Under the pieces are notes generated by a model. That model saw only the letters and a program-made list of their open reading frames with translations. It did not search any database and was not told the origin of the DNA. Position numbers and translations under genes: made by a program. Shown one piece after another: positions 1 through 5,453 of a DNA stretch of 5,453 nt (positions within the stretch are counted from its first letter, which is position 1; each line of letters starts with the position of its first letter). Origin of the DNA: CAXTSE01 sp035554115 (GTDB taxonomy: Bacteria > Actinomycetota > Actinomycetes > Actinomycetales > Microbacteriaceae). The stretch lies in NCBI GenBank assembly GCA_035554115.1, contig DATMIW010000055.1, forward strand, positions 1 to 5,453, read 5' to 3'.

Positions 1-846
1 GATGTCGACGTCGAGCCCGAGGTCGAGAGCCCGGACGCTATGCGTAAGAGCACCCACAGAGACCAGATCGACACCGGTCGCAGCGATCTCGGCAATCGTG
101 TCGAGGTTCACGCCCCCGCTCGCCTCCACGAGCGCCCGACCGGCGACGATCGCAACACCCGCCCGAAGGTCATCGGGAGTGAAATTGTCGAGCATGATCG
201 TGTCGACGCCGGCGGCGACAACTGATTCGATCTGGTCGATCCGGTCGACCTCGACCTCAAGGTGCGTCGTGTGGCCGATCCGCGCACGCGCCGTGCGGAT
301 CGCGTCGCCGAGATCGAGACCGGCCCCAACGAGAACGGCCAAGTGATTGTCTTTCGCGAGCACAGCATCCGAGAGCGAGAAGCGGTGATTGTGCCCGCCC
401 CCGTCGCGCACCGCTTGGCGTTCGAGCACGCGAAGGCCGGGTGTCGTCTTGCGCGTGTCGACCACGCGAACCGAGGTCCCCGCGGCCGCGACATAACGCG
501 CCGTCTGCGTGGCAATGCCCGACATGCGCTGTGTGAGATTGAGAGCAATACGCTCGGCCCGCAGGACCGCATGCGCATTCCCCGCCACTCGCGCCAGCTC
601 GGCTTCCGGGTCGAACTCCGAACCGTCAGTTGCCAGGAGTTCGACCTCAATATCGGGGTCGACAAGCGCAAACACCCGCGCAAACACCTGGATGCCACTC
701 AGCACACCGGGTTCCCGCGCCGTGAGCACCGCCGTGGCCCGCGCTGTCGGAGGCAGGAACGCCTGCGAGGTGATGTCGCCCCACGGTGCATCCTCGGCGA
801 GGGCGCGTTCGATAATGTCGTCGATCTGCGGCTCGGGTGCAGTCAC
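1..846 (-). CDS. nadC: Nicotinate-nucleotide pyrophosphorylase (quinolinate phosphoribosyltransferase), 3' end cut by window edge
   Basis: Converts quinolinate and PRPP to nicotinate mononucleotide, CO2 and pyrophosphate, the last step of the quinolinate branch of NAD synthesis; cytoplasmic. Translating the minus strand from the GTG at 846 gives 282 uninterrupted codons down to base 1, with no stop. Family landmarks appear in order: DAPWGDIT (residues 19-26), NLTQRMSGIAT (103-113), the phosphate and quinolinate-binding VDTRKTTPGLR (129-139, with R132 and K133), GGGHNHR (149-155, with H154 and R155), LAKDNH (163-168, with K165), LEVEVD (196-201), MLDN (218-221, with D220), SGGVN (243-247) and SVGALTHS (263-270). 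Members are usually about 280-290 residues and end shortly after GALTHS, so only a few codons and the stop should be missing. The GTG start overlaps the nadB stop by four bases (GTGA) and follows a good GGAGG ribosome site, indicating translational coupling. Identity is secure from the motifs and from the nadA-nadB context. Confidence 0.96.
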   Translation of the reverse strand, partial: MTAPEPQIDDIIERALAEDAPWGDITSQAFLPPTARATAVLTAREPGVLSGIQVFARVFALVDPDIEVELLATDGSEFDPEAELARVAGNAHAVLRAERIALNLTQRMSGIATQTARYVAAAGTSVRVVDTRKTTPGLRVLERQAVRDGGGHNHRFSLSDAVLAKDNHLAVLVGAGLDLGDAIRTARARIGHTTHLEVEVDRIDQIESVVAAGVDTIMLDNFTPDDLRAGVAIVAGRALVEASGGVNLDTIAEIAATGVDLVSVGALTHSVRALDLGLDVDI

Positions 847-2450
847 CGCACGGCCTCCGTCATGAGAACTTCCGGTATGGCAGCGACAGGCGCTGTGTAG
901 GTCCAGGTGGCCGAATGCGCGAACACCTCGTTCTGTTCCGGAAAATCGGTGCGATCGTGCGCGCCACGGGACTCTTCGCGCCAGAGCGCGGCTGCGATGA
1001 TCGCCCATGCCAGGTCGAGCAGATTGGTGTCTTCGCGACCGCGGATCGACAGCTCACGACTCAAGAGATCTGCGCGCCAGGCATCCACCAGAGACTGCGC
1101 CTCGAGCAGGCCGTCGGCTGAGCGCTCGAGGCCGACGTTGTTCCACATGAGGGCCTGGAGGGATTCACGGGTGAAAGGGGTCTCGACGAGCTCGACCGGC
1201 AGGAGGGGCTTGGTCTCGACAAGCTCGACCGGCGCTGCGAGCTCGACCGGCGCTGCGGGGCGCAGGGGTCGCTCCGGACCGTCGAGGGCATCGGCGGCCC
1301 GCCAGGCGAAGACCAGCGACTCGAGCAGGGAATTCGACGCCAAGCGATTGGCGCCGTGCACACCGGTGCAGGCCGCCTCACCCACGGCATAGAGGCCGGC
1401 GAGGGAGGTGCGGCCTGCGTCATCGGTTGTGACGCCGCCCATCCAGTAGTGGGCCGCCGGGGTGACCGGGATCGGCTCCGCACCCCAGTCGAAACCGGCG
1501 GCTTCAACTACGCGGGTGATGCCGGGAAACCGCTCGGCAAGAAAGTCGCGCCCACGTGCTGTCGCGTCGAGCATGACCGGGCGGCCGCCCTGACGTTCCA
1601 TGGCAGCCGCAATCCCGCGGGCCACGACATCGCGTGGGGCGAGCTCCGCATCCGGGTGCACGGCGAGCATGAACCGCTCTCCGTTCTCGTCCAGGAGTAC
1701 GGCACCTTCGCCGCGCACCGCCTCCGAAATGAGGGGATTGCCGGGGACCGCAAGCGAGGTGGGGTGGAATTGATAGAACTCGATATCGGACACCGCGGCA
1801 CCGGCGCGCAGCGCTGCGGCCACCCCGTCGCCCGTTGTAACGAGCGGGTTGGTCGTGTGCTCAAAAAGCTGGCCCGCACCCCCGCTGGCAATGATGACGG
1901 CGTCCGCGTCAATCGTTAGGGCGGCGCCGTCGGGCCCGATTGCCGTCACACCGACAACTCGCGGCGCGAGGCCGGCAGACGCTTCGACGACCAGGTCTTC
2001 GACGAAGGTGTGCTCGTGCATTTCGACGGCTAGCGCGCGAACGGCGCGTAACAGCGCCACCTCGATCGCGAGTCCCGTGGCATCGCCGCCCGCGTGCAGA
2101 ACGCGCCGGTGCGAATGCGCTGCCTCATGCCCGCGCGCCAGCTCGCCATTCGCAATCCGGTCGAATTCGACGCCGAGCGAGATCAGCTCACGCACCCGCA
2201 TCGGCCCCTCGGTGCAGAGCACCTCCACGGCATGGCGGTCGCTGAGACCCGCACCTGCTCGCAGCGTGTCGGCAATATGCGAAGAAATGCTGTCGTCGGG
2301 GAACATCGCTGCCGCAATGCCACCCTGCGCATAGCGGGTGTTGCTCTCCCCCAGCTCGGCCTTCGTCACCAGCACGACCTCGTGCCGAGCGCTCGCCCGA
2401 TACGCGGTGATCAACCCCGCAATACCGGTACCGATAACGACGACTCGCAC
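843..2450 (-). CDS. nadB: L-aspartate oxidase
   Basis: FAD-dependent flavoprotein that oxidises L-aspartate to iminoaspartate, the substrate of NadA; cytoplasmic. The 535-residue product starts with a Rossmann FAD-binding segment (VVVIGTGIAGL, 3-13) and carries the family motifs SNTRYAQGGIAA (36-47), HSHRRVLHAGGDATG (112-126), ASGGAGQLF (188-196), EFYQFHPTSL (224-233), SEAVRGEGA (242-250), APRDVVARGI (271-280), HYWMGGVTTD (334-343) and VGEAACTGVHGANRLASNSLLE (356-377, in two adjoining stretches). The C-terminal helical domain follows from about residue 428, with RGREDTNLLDLA (470-481) and REESRGAHDRTDFP (491-504). These features separate it from the related succinate dehydrogenase flavoprotein, because context and the final domain fit NadB. 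The start is a GTG three bases after the nadA stop; GAAAGG lies ten bases upstream of it. Residues 401-424 (PVELAAPVEL, VETKPLLPVELVET) are repetitive and come from a tandem DNA repeat between the two domains; see the separate entry. No catalytic motif appears broken. Confidence 0.97.
   Translation of the reverse strand: MRVVVIGTGIAGLITAYRASARHEVVLVTKAELGESNTRYAQGGIAAAMFPDDSISSHIADTLRAGAGLSDRHAVEVLCTEGPMRVRELISLGVEFDRIANGELARGHEAAHSHRRVLHAGGDATGLAIEVALLRAVRALAVEMHEHTFVEDLVVEASAGLAPRVVGVTAIGPDGAALTIDADAVIIASGGAGQLFEHTTNPLVTTGDGVAAALRAGAAVSDIEFYQFHPTSLAVPGNPLISEAVRGEGAVLLDENGERFMLAVHPDAELAPRDVVARGIAAAMERQGGRPVMLDATARGRDFLAERFPGITRVVEAAGFDWGAEPIPVTPAAHYWMGGVTTDDAGRTSLAGLYAVGEAACTGVHGANRLASNSLLESLVFAWRAADALDGPERPLRPAAPVELAAPVELVETKPLLPVELVETPFTRESLQALMWNNVGLERSADGLLEAQSLVDAWRADLLSRELSIRGREDTNLLDLAWAIIAAALWREESRGAHDRTDFPEQNEVFAHSATWTYTAPVAAIPEVLMTEAVR
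854..858 (-). promoter_or_regulatory. Ribosome binding site of nadC
   Basis: GGAGG on the minus strand, inside the last codons of nadB, seven bases before the GTG at 846. It is the strongest Shine-Dalgarno match at any gene start in the window and supports the GTG start that overlaps the nadB stop codon. Confidence 0.75.
1179..1258. repeat. Tandem repeat cluster inside nadB (22-base units, period 33, plus an 18-base tandem)
   Basis: On the plus strand, the unit starting GGTCTCGAC[g/a]AGCTCGACC and continuing GGC occurs at 1179-1200 and 1212-1233, with one difference in 22 bases and a period of 33, exactly 11 codons. The second copy runs into an 18-base direct tandem, GCTCGACCGGCGCTGCG plus one base, at 1223-1240 and 1241-1258, identical apart from the last base and six codons long. 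The unit is itself an imperfect inverted repeat: GGTC and GACC ends around TCGA steps. All periods are multiples of three, so the nadB frame stays open and encodes PVELAA, PVELVETKPLL and PVELVET. From memory, GGTTTCGACAAGCTCAACC and GGTCTCGACAAGCTCGACC type sequences are scattered between genes in Microbacteriaceae, so this may be an exapted dispersed palindrome; that link is recall, not shown here. Confidence 0.8.
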
Positions 2451-2453
2451 GCG

Positions 2454-3716
2454 TCAGGCACCTTTCGGACGCGCCGCCAGCATGCGCTCGAGGGCGATGC
2501 GGGCGTCGGCGGCAACTGCCGGTTCCACCGTGATCTGGTTGACGACGGTGCCTGCAACCAGCTCTTCGAGAACCCAGGCCAGGTAGCCGGGGTGGATGCG
2601 GTACATAGTCGAGCAGGGGCAAATCACCGGGTCGAGGCAGAAAATCGTGTGCTGCGGGTACTCGGCCGCGAGACGGTTGACCATGTTGACCTCGGTGCCG
2701 ATCGCGAAGGTCGTCGGCTCGGTCGCGGCGGCCACCGCTTTGCGGATGTAGTCGGTCGAGCCGGCCTCATCGGCCGCGTCAACGACCTCCATGGGGCACT
2801 CGGGGTGCACGATGACACGCACACCGGGGTGTTCGGCGCGCGCCTGCTCGATCTGGCCGACGTTAAAGCGCTTGTGCACACTGCAGAAGCCGTGCCACAG
2901 CACCACCTGCGCGTCGAGCAGCGCGTCGCCCGAGTTGCCGCCGAGAGGCTTGCGCGGATTCCACATCGGCATGCGCTCGAGCGGCACGCCCATCTTCTTG
3001 GCGGTGTTACGACCCAGGTGCTGATCCGGGAAGAACAGCACCCGCTGGCCCCGCTCGAAGGCCCACTCGAGAACCGTTTCGGCGTTCGAGCTGGTGCAGA
3101 CGATGCCACCGTGCTTGCCGCAGAAACCTTTGAGGGCGGCGGAGCTGTTCATATAGGTGACGGGGATGATGGGCTGACGACCCTGCGCATCCGGCTCGGT
3201 GCCGTACAGGGCTTCAAGCTGCGCCCAGGCGTCTTCGACCGAATCGATGTCGGCCATATCGGCCATCGAGCAGCCCGCCGCGAGATTGGGCAGGATCACG
3301 GCCTGGTTCGGTTGGGCGAGGATATCGGCCGTCTCGGCCATGAAGTGCACACCGCAGAAGACGATCGCCTCGGCGTTCGGGACGGTCTGCGCTGCGTTGG
3401 CAAGCTGGAACGAGTCGCCTAGGAAGTCAGCGTGCTGCACGACCTCGTCGCGCTGATAGAAGTGGCCGAGGATGACGACGCGGTCGCCGAGAGTCTCTTT
3501 CGCAGCGCGGATGCGGTCGTGCAATTCCTCGTCGCTCGCGCGTTGGTACTCCGTCGGCAGCGCACCCTGGCGCGGTGAGCCGACCGGAATGACGTCGGTC
3601 ATCGAGGAACCGGGACCGTATTGGAGCGTCGCGTCGAACTGCCAGGGGCCCTGTGCAAGCTCGGGCGAACACGCCTCACCGGGCGCGGCCTGGATGGCGA
3701 TATTGATCGAGGGCAT
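2454..3716 (-). CDS. nadA: Quinolinate synthase (4Fe-4S)
   Basis: Condenses iminoaspartate from NadB with dihydroxyacetone phosphate to give quinolinate, using a [4Fe-4S] cluster; cytoplasmic and oxygen-sensitive in known members. The 420-residue product has VILGHFYQRDEV (81-92), GDSFQLA (100-106), FCGVHFMAETADIL (120-133), LAAGCSMADMA (145-155), VTYMNSSAALK (186-196), GGIVCTSSNAE (203-213), FFPDQHLGRNTAKKMG (228-243), LWHGFCSVH (273-281), VIVHPECPMEVV (301-312), IGTEVNMVNRLA (339-350) and CPCSTMYRIHP (366-376). The three expected cluster ligands are C121, C278 and C368, with C366 an extra or alternative candidate. The length and motifs fit the long form I recall in Streptomyces, rather than the roughly 350-residue form of M. 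tuberculosis. Residues 1 to about 55 are a variable extension with no motif. The ATG starts two bases after the regulator's stop, with GGGAAGG five bases upstream (3722-3728), so the start is well supported. Confidence 0.97.
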   Translation of the reverse strand: MPSINIAIQAAPGEACSPELAQGPWQFDATLQYGPGSSMTDVIPVGSPRQGALPTEYQRASDEELHDRIRAAKETLGDRVVILGHFYQRDEVVQHADFLGDSFQLANAAQTVPNAEAIVFCGVHFMAETADILAQPNQAVILPNLAAGCSMADMADIDSVEDAWAQLEALYGTEPDAQGRQPIIPVTYMNSSAALKGFCGKHGGIVCTSSNAETVLEWAFERGQRVLFFPDQHLGRNTAKKMGVPLERMPMWNPRKPLGGNSGDALLDAQVVLWHGFCSVHKRFNVGQIEQARAEHPGVRVIVHPECPMEVVDAADEAGSTDYIRKAVAAATEPTTFAIGTEVNMVNRLAAEYPQHTIFCLDPVICPCSTMYRIHPGYLAWVLEELVAGTVVNQITVEPAVAADARIALERMLAARPKGA

Positions 3717-3718
3717 GA

Positions 3719-4399
3719 TTACCTTCCCAGCGGGCCGTTGTCGGCCAGCTCGACTGAGGCGTCGTAGCGATAGAGGCGTGGGGGTCGGTGACGGCCTCCG
3801 GTGAGACGTTCGTCGGTGGCGACGATCGTACGTGAGGACTCAATTTGGCGCCGGAAATTGGCCGGATCGAGAGTCTTCTGTAAGACGACCTCGTAGACCT
3901 GCCGCAGCTCGCTGAGCGTGAACACCTCACCCAGCAACGCGTGGGCGATGCGGCTGTATTCCATCTTGTTGCGCAGGCGCCAGAGGGCGTAGTCGACTAT
4001 CGCATTGTGGTCGAAGGCGAGCTCGGGCAGCTCATCGGCGGCGAACCAGCGTACGTTCTCGCTCTCGGCGGCCTCATCGGCCTGCTCGGCACGGACGAGT
4101 GCCCAGTAGACGACACTGACGACGCGGCCCGTCGGTGAACGATCCGGCTCGCCAAAGGCGTAAAGCTGCTCAAGGTAGGCGGGGTTGAGTCGCGTCGTCT
4201 CAGAGAGTTTGCGGGCGGCGGTGTCGGCGAGGCTTTCGCTTTCGTCGGCGACGCCACCGGGAAGAGCCCAGCGTCCGGCGAAAGGAGCCCGTGTGCGGCG
4301 GACGAGCGGGATCGACAGGATGCTGCGGGCATCCGCGTCTGTGGGCTCGGCTGGGCGGAGCGCGAAGATCACCGTGGATACGGCGAGGTCGATGCTCAT
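3719..4399 (-). CDS. nrtR: NrtR-type regulator: degenerate Nudix domain fused to a C-terminal winged helix
   Basis: Probable transcriptional repressor of the nad operon that follows it. With the ATG at 4399 the product has 226 residues: a Nudix fold (about 1-140, with RAPFAGRWALPGGVADESES at 37-56 and VRWFAADELPELAFDHNAIV at 116-135) and a C-terminal winged-helix region (about 145-212, with EVFTLSELRQVYEVVL at 158-173, NFRR at 181-184 and RPPRLYRY at 205-212). This layout is that of NrtR, in which the Nudix domain binds ADP-ribose or a related NAD metabolite and releases the repressor from DNA. The Nudix signature is eroded: G49, E55, R63 and E67 remain, but the usual Glu, Glu and Gly are K64, T68 and R70, so hydrolase activity is doubtful. 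An in-frame GTG at 4462 would add 21 residues unlike the family; it lies upstream of the predicted transcription start, so I prefer 4399. Only a weak GAAAG (4409-4413) precedes that ATG. The stop is two bases before nadA. A plain Nudix hydrolase is the less likely alternative. Confidence 0.85.
   Translation of the reverse strand: MSIDLAVSTVIFALRPAEPTDADARSILSIPLVRRTRAPFAGRWALPGGVADESESLADTAARKLSETTRLNPAYLEQLYAFGEPDRSPTGRVVSVVYWALVRAEQADEAAESENVRWFAADELPELAFDHNAIVDYALWRLRNKMEYSRIAHALLGEVFTLSELRQVYEVVLQKTLDPANFRRQIESSRTIVATDERLTGGRHRPPRLYRYDASVELADNGPLGR
3722..3728 (-). promoter_or_regulatory. Ribosome binding site of nadA
   Basis: GGGAAGG on the minus strand lies within the last codons of the regulator gene, five bases before the nadA ATG at 3716. 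Its placement suggests that translation of nadA is coupled to that of the regulator. Confidence 0.6.
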
Positions 4400-4427
4400 G
4401 GGAGGCGGCTTTCGGGGGTGGTGGTTA

Positions 4428-4450
4428 GTAAAGGTGGTGAAGACCTGAAC
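4428..4450. promoter_or_regulatory. Candidate NrtR operator
   Basis: The interrupted inverted repeat AGGT-N7-ACCT at 4432-4446 (AGGTGGTGAAGACCT on the plus strand) has matching outer GT (4428-4429) and AC (4449-4450) and an inner T-A pair around the central G at 4439. It sits between the predicted promoter and the regulator's ATG. From memory, NrtR sites of different lineages share a GT-N7-AC core, which this contains. Other GT-N7-AC matches can be found nearby, so the site is a candidate only. Confidence 0.45.
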
Positions 4451-4452
4451 CG

Positions 4453-4483
4453 AGTGTACCACTTAATGTCGGCGTGACCTCAA
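4453..4483 (-). promoter_or_regulatory. Predicted promoter of the nrtR-nadABC operon
   Basis: On the minus strand, TTGAGG (4478-4483, overlapping the uppS stop codon) and TACACT (4453-4458) resemble the -35 and -10 boxes of a housekeeping sigma factor, with a 19-base spacer that is slightly long. Transcription would begin near 4446, at the edge of the candidate operator, so a bound repressor would block initiation or early elongation. The leader to the ATG at 4399 would be about 47 bases. No terminator is visible between uppS and this promoter, so read-through from uppS is possible. Confidence 0.45.
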
Positions 4484-5289
4484 CTAGGCAGATCGACGGC
4501 TCCCCCGAAGCGGCGGGCGCGCTGTGCGTACAGCTCGATCGCCTGCCAGAGGTCGATACGTGAGAAGTCGGGCCACAGAGTGTCGAGGAACACCATTTCG
4601 GCGTATGCCGACTGCCAGAGCATGAAATTGCTCGTGCGCTGCTCGCCCGACGACCTGACGAACAGGTCCACGTCGGGGAGGTCGCCCGCGTACAGATGCC
4701 GCTGGATGGCCTTCTCGGTGATGCCGGAAGGCTTCAGCCTGCCCGCGGCAACTTCGGTCGCGAGGGTGCGGACGGCATCCGTGATTTCGGTGCGACCGCC
4801 GTAGTTGACGCACATCGTGAGGGTGAGCGTCGAGTTGGCTGCTGTCAGGCGTTCGGCGAATTGGAGCTCGTCAATGACGCTGCGCCAGAGGCGCGGTTTG
4901 CGCCCGGCCCAGCGCACGCGCACACCCCAGTCGTTGAGCTGGTCACGGCGGCGATGCAGGACCGCGCGGTTGAAGCCCATGAGAAACCGCACCTCGTCGG
5001 GGCTGCGCTTCCAGTTCTCGGTCGAGAAGGCGTAGACGCTGAGGTGCTTGACCCCGATCTGGATCGCGCCGGCCACGACGTCGAGAAGCGCGGCCTCGCC
5101 CGCCTTGTGGCCTTCCACACGCGTGAGGCCTTTGCTGTTCGCCCAGCGGCCGTTGCCGTCCATGACGATCGCCACGTGATCGGGGACGGCGCTTGCCGGG
5201 ATTGGCGGCGGATACAGGCCAGTCCAGTCGACAGGCTTGAAGTCGACGGCGTCCTTATGCGTCTTCCCTACGCGCGCTTTCTCGACCAC
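4480..5289 (-). CDS. uppS: Isoprenyl transferase (cis-prenyl, undecaprenyl/decaprenyl diphosphate synthase type)
   Basis: Adds isopentenyl diphosphate units in cis configuration to an allylic primer, making the polyprenyl diphosphate carrier used in peptidoglycan and wall polymer synthesis; cytoplasmic or membrane-associated. The 269-residue product contains the family motifs in order: HVAIVMDGNGRWA (38-50, catalytic D44), GHKAG (60-64), YAFSTENWKRSPDEV (86-100), VNYGGRTEI (161-169) and DLFVRSSGEQRTSNFMLW (208-225, with R212, R218 and S220 for diphosphate binding), then YAEMVFLDTLWPDF (229-242) and a C-terminal RRFGGA. It looks closer to the M. tuberculosis long-chain enzyme (Rv2361c type) than to the short-chain Z-farnesyl enzyme, but chain length cannot be read from sequence alone. 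The first 36 residues are a basic, proline-containing extension usual in Actinobacteria. The start is GTG; an in-frame TAG four codons upstream (5299-5301) excludes a longer protein. Confidence 0.95.
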   Translation of the reverse strand: MVEKARVGKTHKDAVDFKPVDWTGLYPPPIPASAVPDHVAIVMDGNGRWANSKGLTRVEGHKAGEAALLDVVAGAIQIGVKHLSVYAFSTENWKRSPDEVRFLMGFNRAVLHRRRDQLNDWGVRVRWAGRKPRLWRSVIDELQFAERLTAANSTLTLTMCVNYGGRTEITDAVRTLATEVAAGRLKPSGITEKAIQRHLYAGDLPDVDLFVRSSGEQRTSNFMLWQSAYAEMVFLDTLWPDFSRIDLWQAIELYAQRARRFGGAVDLPS

Positions 5290-5295
5290 GCTGCG

Positions 5296-5301
5296 AGCCT
5301 A
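5296..5301 (-). promoter_or_regulatory. Possible -10 element just upstream of uppS (leaderless start)
   Basis: TAGGCT on the minus strand fits the actinobacterial TAnnnT -10 pattern and ends six bases before the GTG of uppS, the spacing seen in leaderless transcripts. No convincing -35 hexamer lies at the right distance. The same bases include a GGTAGG-like stretch that could instead act as a weak ribosome site, so this is tentative. Confidence 0.3.
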
Positions 5302-5366
5302 CCGAGCGCCGCCTGAGGGGCGGGCTGCTGGCGGCCGGCGTCGCAGGGAGAACGCACCAATTCGCT

Positions 5367-5411
5367 CTGCGCTCAGGATCTGAAGGACAGTCCTTCACAT
5401 CCTGAGCGCAG
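5367..5411. repeat. 45-base near-perfect inverted repeat upstream of uppS
   Basis: The left arm CTGCGCTCAGGAT (5367-5379) pairs exactly with ATCCTGAGCGCAG (5399-5411). Inside it, TGAAGGAC (5381-5388) pairs exactly with GTCCTTCA (5390-5397) around a single A. The only flaw in 21 potential base pairs is a C-C mismatch (5380 and 5398); in RNA the tip would open to a slightly larger loop. No T-tract follows on either strand. It could be a terminator of the U-less kind known in Actinobacteria, separating uppS from an upstream minus-strand gene, or a copy of a dispersed palindromic element. The surrounding 5290-5453 region shows no other clear feature. Confidence 0.85.
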
Positions 5412-5437
5412 CGGATCTGTTGTGGTTCGACGCGAGG

Positions 5438-5453
5438 CTAGTGGTCGTGCGGT
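5438..5453 (-). other. Possible last codons of an upstream minus-strand gene
   Basis: One minus-strand frame entering from the right edge reads Pro-His-Asp-His and then TAG (5438-5440). The following inverted repeat begins 26 bases downstream, a reasonable position for a transcription end signal. Four codons are far too few to identify a gene, and a chance frame is quite possible. Confidence 0.2.

Noticed and set aside
108..698. A 196-codon minus-strand frame in the nadC region
   Set aside because: It is nadC read in the wrong frame, with Arg and Ser-rich low-complexity sequence; the frame from the GTG at 846 carries all NadC motifs.
262..900. A 212-codon plus-strand frame opposite nadC
   Set aside because: Arg-rich reverse reading of nadC with no motif; nadC itself is fully supported on the minus strand.
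2094..3422. A 442-codon open frame on the plus strand antisense to nadB and nadA
   Set aside because: It lies opposite two certain genes, shows no recognisable domain, has an Arg, His, Asp and Gly-rich composition expected from reading high-GC genes backwards, and spans the nadA-nadB junction.
3714..3730. Possible riboswitch directly before nadA, as in the nadA RNA motif of other phyla
   Set aside because: Only two bases separate the regulator's stop and the nadA start, leaving no room for a leader RNA.
4453..4468. Alternative operator AGTG-GTA-CACT near the -10 box
   Set aside because: The dyad has only four pairs and overlaps the promoter hexamer; AGGT-N7-ACCT is longer in span and fits the recalled core better. 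It cannot be excluded.
4400..4479. Terminator between uppS and the nad operon
   Set aside because: No stem-loop of useful length is visible in the gap.
1..5453. CRISPR array, tRNA, rRNA, insertion sequence or phage gene
   Set aside because: No regularly spaced repeats with unique spacers, no tRNA-like cloverleaf, and no transposase or phage protein motifs were seen on either strand; the window is nearly filled by housekeeping genes.

Overview
The window is high-GC bacterial DNA with GTG starts, very tight gene spacing and protein sequences typical of Actinobacteria. The long quinolinate synthase and the prenyl transferase resemble those of Streptomyces and Mycobacterium as I recall them. A 19-base repeat motif inside nadB is one I associate from memory with Microbacteriaceae. 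The best guess is therefore a member of the Micrococcales, probably Microbacteriaceae; the family assignment is an inference.

Every gene is on the minus strand, so transcription runs from right to left. From the right edge: bases 5290-5453 hold no convincing gene, only a strong 45-base inverted repeat and perhaps the last codons of an upstream gene. Next comes uppS (4480-5289), the cis-prenyl transferase that makes the lipid carrier for cell-wall synthesis. A gap of 80 bases follows (4400-4479), carrying a plausible promoter and a candidate operator. After it come four tightly packed genes: an NrtR-type Nudix/winged-helix regulator (3719-4399), nadA (2454-3716), nadB (843-2450) and nadC (1-846, running off the left edge).

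The four genes are separated by 2 bases, 3 bases and a 4-base overlap, so they almost certainly form one operon. Together they cover de novo NAD synthesis from aspartate to nicotinate mononucleotide. NadB oxidises L-aspartate to iminoaspartate, NadA condenses this with dihydroxyacetone phosphate to quinolinate using a [4Fe-4S] cluster, and NadC converts quinolinate and PRPP to nicotinate mononucleotide. The first gene most likely encodes the repressor of the operon, sensing an NAD-related metabolite through a Nudix domain that has lost most of its catalytic signature.

No new biological system is evident. The unusual points are a repeat-derived, in-frame linker in NadB, the AGGT-N7-ACCT site in front of the regulator, the degenerate Nudix box, and the 45-base hairpin upstream of uppS.
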